Shown here: piece by piece, positions 6,475 through 14,689 of the stretch
How the letters are laid out: the number at the start of each line of letters is the position of its first letter
Numbering within the stretch: the stretch's first letter is position 1
DNA from: Fidelibacterota bacterium
Lineage (GTDB): Bacteria; Fidelibacterota; UBA2242; JAFGTP01
NCBI GenBank assembly: GCA_021734005.1
Contig: JAIPJV010000004.1
Location: forward strand, 1 to 27,525
Length of the DNA stretch: 27,525 bases
Reading direction: 5' to 3'
The notes under the pieces: generated by a model
Seen by the model: only the letters and a program-made list of their open reading frames with translations
Told to the model about the DNA's origin: nothing
The model's database searches: none
Program-made: the position numbers and the translations under genes

Positions 6475-9288
6475 ATGAAGCAACGTTTGAATCGTGCACT
6501 ATTCGCAGTAATTCTGCTAAGTTTGTTGCTAGCACCTTTGTATGCTCTGGATGAATCCAAAGTTCAAGAGTTTACACTTGATAATGGTCTCAAGGTAATA
6601 ACCTATGAGATGCACACTGCTCCCATGATCTACTCGAAGTTAACTTACAATGTTGGAGCAAAATACGAACCCTACGGTCAAACAGGAATCTCTCACATTG
6701 TTGAACATATGATGTTTAAAGGTACAGAGAGATTCAGCAAAGGAAAAATATCTAAATTGATCTCCGATAATGGCGGAATTTTTAACGCTTATACATCTAA
6801 TGATATCACAGTTTACTATGAGCTATTACCAAAGGATAAGATTGAATTGGCTTTTGATATTGAATCTGCCCGTATGCATAAATGCAAGTTTGATCCTGAA
6901 GAATTTGAATCAGAAATCGGAGTTATTCAGGAAGAGCGCAAGCAGAGAACAGAAAATAGTCATCAGGGCCAGAGACGTGAAGAAATTAATTCTATTATTT
7001 ATAAAAGCCATCCCTATCGAGATCCTGTAATCGGGTGGATGCATGATATTTCTTCGATCGCCAGGGATCAGGCATATGCCTATTACAAAAAATATTATAC
7101 ACCTAATAATGCAACTCTGGTGTTAAGTGGTGATTTTGAGACAGAAGAAATTCTCAAAAAAGTGAAAAAATACTATGGTGATATTCCTGCTGGTCCAGAA
7201 TTGCCGGATATAGAATTTCGTCGTGTAAATTCTAATGGTAAAAAAACTCTAGAATTTAAACATTCTGATATTACCAGTGAATCTATTAAAATGTATTTCA
7301 ACGCTCCCACTCGTAATCATGAAGACGGACCTGCTCTGTATGTTGCTGGAAAAATACTAGGTGGTCGCTCTGCCACATCTAGATTATACAAAAGCCTTGT
7401 TCGTGAAGAGGAACTTTGTACGATGGTTGGTGGCGGACTCTCCTTTAGTAAAGACCCTCGCTCAATTGGTTTTACTGCCAAATTGCTGGAATCGGCAACT
7501 ATTGAAGAAGTCGAAAAAATTATCTGGGAAGAAATTGATAGCCTCCAAAATTATCCTGTCAAAGATTATGACCTGCAGAAAATGAAAAATAAGATCGAAT
7601 TTGATGAGATCACCGGTGATCAATACATAAGCCAAATCGGTGGACAGATTGGTACTTATGAGAATTATTTTGGTGACTGGGGTTTCATTAATGAATGGAC
7701 TGAAAAAATTCAAGAAGTTAGCAAACAGGATATCATGGATGTAACTGAAAAATATCTGACACCGGAAAATCTATTTGTCTGTTACTCCTTTCCTGATACA
7801 ACCGAAGGATCTGCTGAAGAAATTCAATTGAATGTGGAAAAGGATAAAAAGGAAAAGAAAAAAGACACCACTCAAGCCAAAAGCGGAAAAGAGGACAAAG
7901 GTGGACTTTTCTCCGGAATTGCCAATATTTTCAAAAAAGAGAAAACACCAGTAGAAGAATTATATAAACCAAAACTGGAAGATGCTTCTGCACCCAGACC
8001 AGTTGAACCACTGATTGATTCCACCAAGCTGGACAATGGTATTCCGCTTTATGTTATTGAGAATCATGATTTTCCAACTACTATGATAATAGGCTTCATT
8101 GAAACTGGAAGGGTCAAAGAAAATAAGGAGTATCCTGGTATTCGTGCTTTTGTAGAAAAAATGCTCAAACGGGGAACTGCTGAACGGACATATAATGAAA
8201 TGCTGGAAGAACGTTCTTTTACTCCCTATCAATTGCAAAATGGACAAAGCTGGAGCACTATTACCTTTTCTGGTTATTCTTTGAAAAAAGATACTGATAA
8301 AATGCTGAAAGGCATGTATGATGCTATGGCTAATCCGATTTTCCCCAAAGACCAGATAGAAAAGATTCGTCCCCGTCTGATTTCTTCAGCTGAGGATTTT
8401 AAGAAAACTGACCGGATGAAAGCCTTTTATAAACTCTTTGAAACTGTTTTTGAAGGTCATCAGTATTCTATCGATCACGCTGGTGATCCCGAAGCTTTCA
8501 AAGAATTAACCCGGGAAGATCTGGTTGAATTTTACAATAAATACTATAGTCCTGAAAAAATGAAAATGATCGCTGTTGGTGATTTTGATAAAGAATGGAT
8601 TGCTAACAAACTCAATCAGCATATCGGCCAGTGGAAAAAAGAGTCCCATGATCCCGGCTTAGAGTTTAGTGATATTGATCCTATTGATGGTAAAGAGGTC
8701 TATGTCTATCACAATCCGGAATATAAACAATGCCGAGTAGATATCGGTTTTCAACCTGTAAAAGGCGGAATTAAGAAAGGTAATCCTGATATACCTGCTA
8801 TTAAAATACTGGAGAGAGTGCTGTGTGGTTCAAGCCTGACATCAAGAATGGGTGTTGAATTGCGTGATAATCGTGGCTTGTGCTACAATATTAAAAGCAA
8901 TCTGTGGATTAGAGAGAATGGTGGATACTGGAATATTCGAACCAAGACTGACAAGGACAATGCCAAAGAAATGATTAGTGGTATTTTTGAACAAATTGAA
9001 AAAGTTCAGAATGAAGGCATTACCAAAGATGAACTCCAGAAAGCAAAGTACAGAGGTATTTCGCTTTTGAGCTATAGAGTGCGGGCTAAAGATGATATGG
9101 GGAGCCTGGTTTACAATATGCTTCGGCACGGACAACCGCTTGATTATTTTGACAAATCAAAAGATAGAATAATGGCAGTTACTCTGGAAGACGTTAAAAG
9201 AGTAGCCAATAAATATCTGGACACCGAAAACTATATAATTTCAGTTTCTGGTGATCTGGAAGAAGATGCTTTGGATAGCTTTAAGTAA
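6475..9288 (+). CDS. Secreted M16 family zinc metallopeptidase, two-domain form
   Basis: This 937-residue protein begins with a signal peptide (1-24, cleavage likely after 'PLYA'). The first M16 half carries the inverted zinc motif HIVEH at 74-78 (ligands H74 and H78, catalytic E77). The third-ligand glutamate region is 'GVIQEER' (E153/E154). The second half (from about 510, 'TKLDNGIPLYVIENHDFPT') has the same fold signature but no HxxEH ('RAFVEKM' at the equivalent place), as is usual for the non-catalytic half. The halves are joined by a charged, lysine-rich linker (about 445-495). Family members degrade peptides inside a clamshell chamber, so a periplasmic or surface peptide-clearing role is likely. 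The gene has its own ribosome site (AGGAGG) and its own terminator, so it appears monocistronic. Specific substrates cannot be inferred. Confidence 0.95.
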   Translation: MKQRLNRALFAVILLSLLLAPLYALDESKVQEFTLDNGLKVITYEMHTAPMIYSKLTYNVGAKYEPYGQTGISHIVEHMMFKGTERFSKGKISKLISDNGGIFNAYTSNDITVYYELLPKDKIELAFDIESARMHKCKFDPEEFESEIGVIQEERKQRTENSHQGQRREEINSIIYKSHPYRDPVIGWMHDISSIARDQAYAYYKKYYTPNNATLVLSGDFETEEILKKVKKYYGDIPAGPELPDIEFRRVNSNGKKTLEFKHSDITSESIKMYFNAPTRNHEDGPALYVAGKILGGRSATSRLYKSLVREEELCTMVGGGLSFSKDPRSIGFTAKLLESATIEEVEKIIWEEIDSLQNYPVKDYDLQKMKNKIEFDEITGDQYISQIGGQIGTYENYFGDWGFINEWTEKIQEVSKQDIMDVTEKYLTPENLFVCYSFPDTTEGSAEEIQLNVEKDKKEKKKDTTQAKSGKEDKGGLFSGIANIFKKEKTPVEELYKPKLEDASAPRPVEPLIDSTKLDNGIPLYVIENHDFPTTMIIGFIETGRVKENKEYPGIRAFVEKMLKRGTAERTYNEMLEERSFTPYQLQNGQSWSTITFSGYSLKKDTDKMLKGMYDAMANPIFPKDQIEKIRPRLISSAEDFKKTDRMKAFYKLFETVFEGHQYSIDHAGDPEAFKELTREDLVEFYNKYYSPEKMKMIAVGDFDKEWIANKLNQHIGQWKKESHDPGLEFSDIDPIDGKEVYVYHNPEYKQCRVDIGFQPVKGGIKKGNPDIPAIKILERVLCGSSLTSRMGVELRDNRGLCYNIKSNLWIRENGGYWNIRTKTDKDNAKEMISGIFEQIEKVQNEGITKDELQKAKYRGISLLSYRVRAKDDMGSLVYNMLRHGQPLDYFDKSKDRIMAVTLEDVKRVANKYLDTENYIISVSGDLEEDALDSFK

Positions 9289-9295
9289 AAGTTAA

Positions 9296-9360
9296 ACAAC
9301 AGAGTCGGGCTGGCTGTATTGGCTAGTCCGATCCCTGTTGTATTTTATTTATACTTTTTT
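9296..9360 (+). terminator. Rho-independent terminator after the M16 gene
   Basis: A long stem starts with ACAACAG (9296-9302) pairing with CTGTTGT (9335-9341). It continues as GTCGGGCTGGC against GCTAGTCCGAT with only G-U wobbles. A T-rich tail ending in TTTTTT follows, through 9360. It lies 7 bases after the stop codon. Confidence 0.85.
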
Positions 9361-9397
9361 GTAAATCTTTTGCTGATAAGTTATTTAATCTTTAATT

Positions 9398-9422
9398 TAT
9401 ATTTGGGGTATTTTGAAAATAC
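9398..9422 (+). promoter_or_regulatory. Candidate promoter element and operator of TonB cassette 1
   Basis: TATATTTG (9398-9405) matches the Bacteroidetes -7 pattern TAnnTTTG. A convincing -33 element at the usual spacing was not found: the nearest TTTTG, 9368-9372, is 25 bases away. Directly downstream is GTATTTTGAAAATAC (9408-9422), a perfect 7-bp inverted repeat around one G. It would overlap the transcription start, which suggests a repressor site. Confidence 0.35.
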
Positions 9423-9440
9423 AGCTCTAGATAAATATTA

Positions 9441-9446
9441 AGGTGG
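9441..9446 (+). promoter_or_regulatory. Ribosome binding site deciding the TonB receptor 1 start
   Basis: AGGTGG lies 8 bases before the ATG at 9455. The in-frame GTG at 9443 falls inside this site and is rejected as a start. Confidence 0.6.
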
Positions 9447-9454
9447 TTGTAGTT

Positions 9455-12064
9455 ATGCGTAAATTTATAATATTTACTATGTGTCTTTTTCCTGTAATAC
9501 TGGCAGCATCAAATATTACAGGTACAATTAAACGCAGGCTAGATGGGCAAAAATGTGATTACGCTATTGTAAAGCTAATTAAAACGCCTGAAAATGAAGT
9601 CGTCAAGTCTGTGGTTACCAATGAAGATGGTAACTATTACATAAACAATGTTCCACCTGGTATTTACAAAATTGAAGCATCGAAACCAGACTATTATAAA
9701 AACATTTTATTTGATCTCAAGGTTGAACCCAGTCGTACCTATGAATGTAATATTGACCTTCTACTCAAGGCTCATTGCCGGGAAAAATATGGCTTGGGCA
9801 AAAGTAAAAAAAGACATGGTAAGGACAGGTCTGATTACTGTTTTATGATCGGCGGCGTTGAAGTCCAATCTCATGGTGAAGAAATAATACCAGAAGAGGC
9901 AGTCACGACCAGAAAAATCAGTTCGGGTGAAATTGAACATCTTCAGGCCACCAGTTTGGGAGACGTTCTCAATCTTGTTCCCGGTATAGAAAAATCTCAG
10001 AATCCCGGCCTATCTAAATCAAGTCTTGTTGGAATTCGGTCTGTAACGGTTTCTGGTACTCAGGGACTTCTTGAATCTTTTGGTAGCACAGTTATTGTTG
10101 ATGGCAATGAAGTCTCCAGTGGCGCTAATGCCATGGGCAGTGGACGGAGTGGAGTTGATCTGCGAACTATTCCAGCTGATAATATTGAATCAGTTGAGGT
10201 TATTAGTGGAATTCCATCAGCAGAATATGGGAATTTCAGTAATGGAGTGATTAAAGTAGAAACAAAAAGCGGTTATGTTCAGCCTAAACTAAAAGCAAAA
10301 ATAAATCCGGACACAAAAACAGCCAGTTTCAGTGATGGTTTCAAATTGAAAAAAGGGCTTATAGATTATCACCTGAACTATGGTTACAGTGAAAGAGACC
10401 TGCGGGAAAAAGGCGATGAATACCATCGTTTTTATGGAAAAGTGAACTATTCCCGGCCCTTTTTAGATAATAAACTCAATACCAGAATGTATGCAACTTA
10501 TACCCGTACAATTGACAGTGATAAGCCGACCGGTATTTATAAATTAAAAGATTATGACAAAGGCTACCGGGCTTCGACATCTTTTACCTTTGATTATGAA
10601 CCACTTGAAGATAGAGAGTATAATGGTCTATTAACTATGAATTTAAATAGACGCAAAGATTTTTATGAGCGTCTTGTAACTGATCAAGTCATCATTCCTG
10701 AGGATACGACTATAGATTATTATGGTGAAGAATTATCCGATACTATGATTTCCCAATACGTTGGTAAAAGACAGACCATAGGATATGAGTGGCGTATGAA
10801 TGGTCGAATTAAACGGAAGCAGGAGTTCAATTTTTGGGGACAGACTCATGATATCACTACTGGATTGGAAGTTAAATATGAAGAAAACACAGGTGATGGA
10901 CTAAAGCTGCATCCCTATTGGAACTATTATGGATTTTATTCATCACGCCATTCCTACAGTTTTGATGATTATTCCAATTTGCAGGAATACAATTTGTTTT
11001 TTCAGGATAATATTACCGGTCAACTATTGGGTAAAAAATATAATTTACAACTGGGTTTAAGATATAGCGCCTTCAATCCGACCGGTCTTGGTCTGGAGAA
11101 TAGTTTTCTGGAAACCCGGCATGGAGAATATTTATGTCCCCGCATTAATCTACAATATTTTATCAATGACGATCTTAGATTTAGAATAGGAGCTGGTAAA
11201 AGTGCAAAATCAATTTCTCTGGCTTATATTTACCAGGCTCCGGAATATTATGAATATTTAAATGAAGATTCAGTCAAAGTCGAAGAATCTCATACTCAGC
11301 AAAATCCTGACCTGAAAGCCTACACTACTAACAAATACGAAGCCTCTGTTGATTGGCGTCCCAGTGATGCGATTGGTTTTTCTTTGACAGGATATTATTC
11401 TACTAATGATGATCGACCTTTAAGTGTCACCTATCCTTTTGGTTATGAAATTAAACCCGATACAATCACTGCTGCTGATTATTCAATTTATGAAAATAGA
11501 GGCTGGAAAGATTCTTATGGAACAGAATTGACTGTAAGGACAAAAAGAGTTTATAATTTACAGCTAAAGATGAATTTTACCTATCGCTACTCTGAAGTAG
11601 GACGAAGTGGTACAATTTATGATAATAGAGCCGATACTTCAGCTGGTGAAAATTTTTGGTATAATCCAGCTAAAACCTGGCGTGAAAAATTCATCATTGA
11701 TTATCAATTAAATTATGTCAGTCAAAGACTGGGTGTATGGGTTACCCTCGACGCTCAGCAAATTCCCATGGATAATAAAAAAGAAGTCTATAATTCTGCT
11801 GAAGTAATCAAGGAAGTGGACGGAGTTGAGCACACTTTCCATCAGGGCATGACTTATTGGTGGGATGATGAATTATTTGAATATGGAGGCCGCTGGCTCT
11901 TTAACCTGCGAATAACAAAGTCACTTTCTCAGAACATGGAGCTGTCCCTCTATATCAATAATATCTTCGATGACCGGGCCCTGTGGATAAATCCATTCAG
12001 GGATATTAATCGCGAACAAAATCCGGAAATATATTATGGACTGGAGGTAAGTAAACAATGGTAA
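9455..12064 (+). CDS. TonB-dependent outer-membrane receptor 1 with N-terminal carboxypeptidase-like domain
   Basis: This is an 869-residue receptor from the ATG at 9455. It has a signal peptide (about 1-18) and a carboxypeptidase-regulatory-like beta domain (about 20-103, 'VTNEDGNYYINNVPPGIYKIEA'). A plug follows (about 150-275), with 'LGDVLNLVPGIE' and 'IPADNIESVEVISGIPSAEYG', then a beta-barrel ending in an aromatic residue ('LEVSKQW'). Such receptors import scarce ligands across the outer membrane using TonB energy. A basic, two-cysteine insert (about 105-129) between the two N-terminal domains is absent from the paralogue at 16957. Its last codons overlap the next gene by 7 bases and contain that gene's ribosome site, indicating translational coupling. 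The ligand is unknown. Family membership is secure. Confidence 0.93.
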   Translation: MRKFIIFTMCLFPVILAASNITGTIKRRLDGQKCDYAIVKLIKTPENEVVKSVVTNEDGNYYINNVPPGIYKIEASKPDYYKNILFDLKVEPSRTYECNIDLLLKAHCREKYGLGKSKKRHGKDRSDYCFMIGGVEVQSHGEEIIPEEAVTTRKISSGEIEHLQATSLGDVLNLVPGIEKSQNPGLSKSSLVGIRSVTVSGTQGLLESFGSTVIVDGNEVSSGANAMGSGRSGVDLRTIPADNIESVEVISGIPSAEYGNFSNGVIKVETKSGYVQPKLKAKINPDTKTASFSDGFKLKKGLIDYHLNYGYSERDLREKGDEYHRFYGKVNYSRPFLDNKLNTRMYATYTRTIDSDKPTGIYKLKDYDKGYRASTSFTFDYEPLEDREYNGLLTMNLNRRKDFYERLVTDQVIIPEDTTIDYYGEELSDTMISQYVGKRQTIGYEWRMNGRIKRKQEFNFWGQTHDITTGLEVKYEENTGDGLKLHPYWNYYGFYSSRHSYSFDDYSNLQEYNLFFQDNITGQLLGKKYNLQLGLRYSAFNPTGLGLENSFLETRHGEYLCPRINLQYFINDDLRFRIGAGKSAKSISLAYIYQAPEYYEYLNEDSVKVEESHTQQNPDLKAYTTNKYEASVDWRPSDAIGFSLTGYYSTNDDRPLSVTYPFGYEIKPDTITAADYSIYENRGWKDSYGTELTVRTKRVYNLQLKMNFTYRYSEVGRSGTIYDNRADTSAGENFWYNPAKTWREKFIIDYQLNYVSQRLGVWVTLDAQQIPMDNKKEVYNSAEVIKEVDGVEHTFHQGMTYWWDDELFEYGGRWLFNLRITKSLSQNMELSLYINNIFDDRALWINPFRDINREQNPEIYYGLEVSKQW
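12043..12048 (+). promoter_or_regulatory. Ribosome binding site of lipoprotein 1, inside the receptor 1 gene
   Basis: GGAGGT lies within the last codons of the upstream receptor, 9 bases before the overlapping ATG at 12058. This supports coupled translation. Confidence 0.6.
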
Positions 12065-13134
12065 AAAAACTTATTTATCTAAGCTTCATTGCTATATTTT
12101 TAACCGGATGTTTCAAAGACCAACCTTCTTTACATGATCGAGAATTATCAATTGAGCTGTTTGTCAAATATGAAGATCAGGCTCTTAAAAATATGCCGGT
12201 TACTTTAAGAACAAATGACTATAATTTATCAGCCTACAAAGATACAACAGATTCTTCTGGATTGGTAAAATTTGAAAATCTACCTTTTGCTGAGTATTCA
12301 GTCGATATTCAGGGTGAGGCAACAATTCAGTCTTATCTGGATTCTACTGCTCTTGACACTGTAATGGTAACCGCAAGCAAAATTCTTTCCCCGGGCAGTA
12401 ATGAATTTTTCCAGGATACTGTTTATGCTATAGTTTCCGGTACTTCACCAGGAATCAAAATCAATGAGCTCTATACCTGTGGTCCACCTAATAAATTTTT
12501 CTATTTCTACGACCAATTTTTTGAATTGTACAATTCTTCTGAAGATACAGTTTATCTAGATGGAATGGTATTCTGTAGAATGGGAACCTGGCTGGAGAAT
12601 GTAACCTATATTTTTCAGTTTCCCGGCGAACCAATGGGAGGGACGCAAGATTATCCTGTGCCACCGGATTCTTTTGTAGTAGTTGCTCAGGATGCTTTTA
12701 ATCACAAAGATGAAATATTTAATGGAGAAAAGAGCGTAGATCTGTCAAATGCTGATTTTGAATTCCGAAACAGCCTGGATTATGGTGACTATGACAATCC
12801 TGATGTACCTAATCTGGAAAATCTTGAGGAGGGACATACTCTGGATTTTATGGTTGGAGTGACTGGTGATATTATTCTGATTGCTGATGGCAGTGATGTA
12901 AACTATGTCGATGGAATTGACCCTGAATCGGTTTTAGACTGTGTTGAATATTCTTCATCATCAACCCATGAAAAAGATATTGAAGACATTGTTGACCGGG
13001 GCTTTGCCGGAGTTGGTTTAATTAAATATAGTGGACAATCTCTGGAAAGAATCAGTCCTGGATTTGATACAAACAACTCTACTGTAGATTTTGAAATAAT
13101 AGAATCACCTACACCGGGATATCAGCATGAATAA
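12058..13134 (+). CDS. DUF4876-like lipoprotein 1 with lamin-tail-like domain
   Basis: This 358-residue lipoprotein has the lipobox LTGC with acylated Cys18. Residues about 28-80 form a small Ig- or carboxypeptidase-regulatory-like beta domain ('TTDSSGLVKFENLPFAEYSV'). From about 138 the pattern is that of a lamin-tail (LTD) fold: 'IKINELYTCG', 'FFELYNSSEDTVYLDGM', 'VPPDSFVVVAQD', and a terminal 'STVDFEIIESPTPGY'. The middle is rich in Asp and Glu. I recognise the arrangement receptor, this lipoprotein and a barrel as that of DUF4876 and DUF6850 proteins in Bacteroidetes; the assignment is from memory. It is probably anchored in the outer membrane and works with receptor 1 as a surface or periplasmic ligand-binding partner. 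The barrel gene follows after 37 bases. Confidence 0.78.
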   Translation: MVKKLIYLSFIAIFLTGCFKDQPSLHDRELSIELFVKYEDQALKNMPVTLRTNDYNLSAYKDTTDSSGLVKFENLPFAEYSVDIQGEATIQSYLDSTALDTVMVTASKILSPGSNEFFQDTVYAIVSGTSPGIKINELYTCGPPNKFFYFYDQFFELYNSSEDTVYLDGMVFCRMGTWLENVTYIFQFPGEPMGGTQDYPVPPDSFVVVAQDAFNHKDEIFNGEKSVDLSNADFEFRNSLDYGDYDNPDVPNLENLEEGHTLDFMVGVTGDIILIADGSDVNYVDGIDPESVLDCVEYSSSSTHEKDIEDIVDRGFAGVGLIKYSGQSLERISPGFDTNNSTVDFEIIESPTPGYQHE

Positions 13135-13156
13135 GAATAATACTCAGATAAAAAGA

Positions 13157-13163
13157 AGAAGGG
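13157..13163 (+). promoter_or_regulatory. Ribosome binding site deciding the barrel 1 start
   Basis: AGAAGGG ends 8 bases before the ATG at 13172. The earlier in-frame ATG at 13127 would add a 15-residue basic stretch ahead of the signal peptide and has no good site. Confidence 0.5.
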
Positions 13164-13171
13164 AAAATTCT

Positions 13172-14626
13172 ATGAAATTATCAGCTAAAACTGGATTGAT
13201 ATTTCTGACTATTTCCATTTTGATAAGTTCTGTATTGGCTTATGAAAATCAACTTTTCCCTGGTGTAAATTTCTTTAATGATCAGTATATAAAAGGTTAT
13301 AAACAACCAAATATTTATGATATAAGTTCCAACCCCGCTTTTTTCAGAACTGCTTATTCTGAAAATTTAACAGTTTATCAACTTTCAGCGCAACGCCAGT
13401 TGAATTTATATTCCCGTTATTTTGATCCTCAGAATAAAGATGATATCGGTCTGGATCTAGAATGGATCAAACAATTATCCAGGAATTCCACTCTAGCAGC
13501 TGGTGTTAAATACGATCGAAGTTTTCATAATGAAGTCAATCGTTCTCTGGAAAAAAATTATTATGACCATTATTTTGCTCTGACAGATACCACCATGGGA
13601 GATATAGAATACCAGGGCCCGCAGCTCTCTGTTCTGTATAATCATGAACTGGCTGATCAATTTTTACTTGGACTTGAGATTGATTATGGTGTTGAACGGG
13701 GATTAAAAGATATTTATACTGAGTGTGAGACCATTCTCAGAAATATTGATATGCGAGCAGGGCTTGGCTATCAATCTGCTGATGATAAGACTTATGCTGG
13801 AATTTCAGCCCGCTATTTTAATCGACAGGGTAAATACGAAGCAGTAAAAAAATATGAAGATGCCTTTGTTAAAACCTGGTTTGGATATCATCTCTATTTT
13901 CCTGAAAATCCACGTTCTACAAATAGGAAAGATGATGACAGAGAGGGGTACCAGCTGGGAGTTCAATTTGAAAAGAAGAATATTCTAAATTCTGGTCTTG
14001 GAATCCGGCTCAGTGGAGATTATGGAGCCCAAAAAAATAATACAAAAGTTGGAAGGCCAACTTTTACTCAACCGCGGGGGTATTGGGAAAGAGAAGGCTA
14101 TGACCTAACTGGAAATATTTATTATCATAAAAACGGTATCCATGGACAGCTGTTTTTTAATCAATGTGATTTTTATGATTGGGCTTCGCCAAAAATTTAC
14201 GAAGTTTTGGTACTGGAGAATGATCAACAGATTAACCGGGTCGGAAGTCTGATTAATGTCGAGGTTTTCCAGCCTTTGGAACTGGATGCCGGTTTTGAAA
14301 TTCGTTCAATAACTACAGATTATACTGAATACGTTGCTGATTTTCAATATAATGAAATCAGAAATGAGAATTTTTTGTTGTTAGGTGTTGCTTATAATCT
14401 CAACTCGATCAGTTCGGTGAATCTTAGAGGATCTTATTCATCTCTTGAACCTGACTTTCACTGGGAAGGCATTGACAAAATTAATGTTATGAGTTTACAG
14501 GCCGGTTATGGACGGCAGTTCGTCTTTGGGAAACTGGATCTAAATTTTATTTATCAGCTCAGTGATCTTGATAATGCTGAAGACAATATTGAACAATTTG
14601 GGATTTCGATAATGTATCGAAAATAA
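13172..14626 (+). CDS. DUF6850-like outer-membrane beta-barrel protein 1
   Basis: This 484-residue protein begins with a signal peptide (1-23, cleavage near 'VLA'). The mature part is made of alternating polar and hydrophobic beta strands with many Tyr and Phe residues, and it ends 'FGISIMYRK', which suits an outer-membrane barrel. Near the N-terminus 'ISSNPAFF' resembles 'CNQSNNPAWQ' in the paralogue at 20862. It is the third member of cassette 1, downstream of the receptor and lipoprotein. A start at the ATG at 13127 inside the lipoprotein gene is possible but would give an unusual leader. I recall co-occurring DUF6850 proteins; no enzymatic motif is visible and the function is unknown. Confidence 0.75.
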   Translation: MKLSAKTGLIFLTISILISSVLAYENQLFPGVNFFNDQYIKGYKQPNIYDISSNPAFFRTAYSENLTVYQLSAQRQLNLYSRYFDPQNKDDIGLDLEWIKQLSRNSTLAAGVKYDRSFHNEVNRSLEKNYYDHYFALTDTTMGDIEYQGPQLSVLYNHELADQFLLGLEIDYGVERGLKDIYTECETILRNIDMRAGLGYQSADDKTYAGISARYFNRQGKYEAVKKYEDAFVKTWFGYHLYFPENPRSTNRKDDDREGYQLGVQFEKKNILNSGLGIRLSGDYGAQKNNTKVGRPTFTQPRGYWEREGYDLTGNIYYHKNGIHGQLFFNQCDFYDWASPKIYEVLVLENDQQINRVGSLINVEVFQPLELDAGFEIRSITTDYTEYVADFQYNEIRNENFLLLGVAYNLNSISSVNLRGSYSSLEPDFHWEGIDKINVMSLQAGYGRQFVFGKLDLNFIYQLSDLDNAEDNIEQFGISIMYRK

Positions 14627-14679
14627 GAGGGGATATGTTCACCAAAAAAGGTGACGAGTCAATTGTTAATTTAATTTAT

Positions 14680-14684
14680 GGAGG
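14680..14684 (+). promoter_or_regulatory. Ribosome binding site deciding the propeller protein start
   Basis: GGAGG lies 5 bases before the ATG at 14690. The in-frame ATG at 14678 overlaps the site itself and is rejected. A small hairpin (TCACC 14639-14643, GGTGA 14650-14654) lies between the barrel 1 stop and this gene. Confidence 0.65.
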
Positions 14685-14689
14685 ATGTG

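Noticed and set aside
13127..13171. Upstream start for barrel protein 1
   Set aside because: It would add 15 polar, basic residues ahead of a clear signal peptide, and a ribosome site lies before the ATG at 13172.
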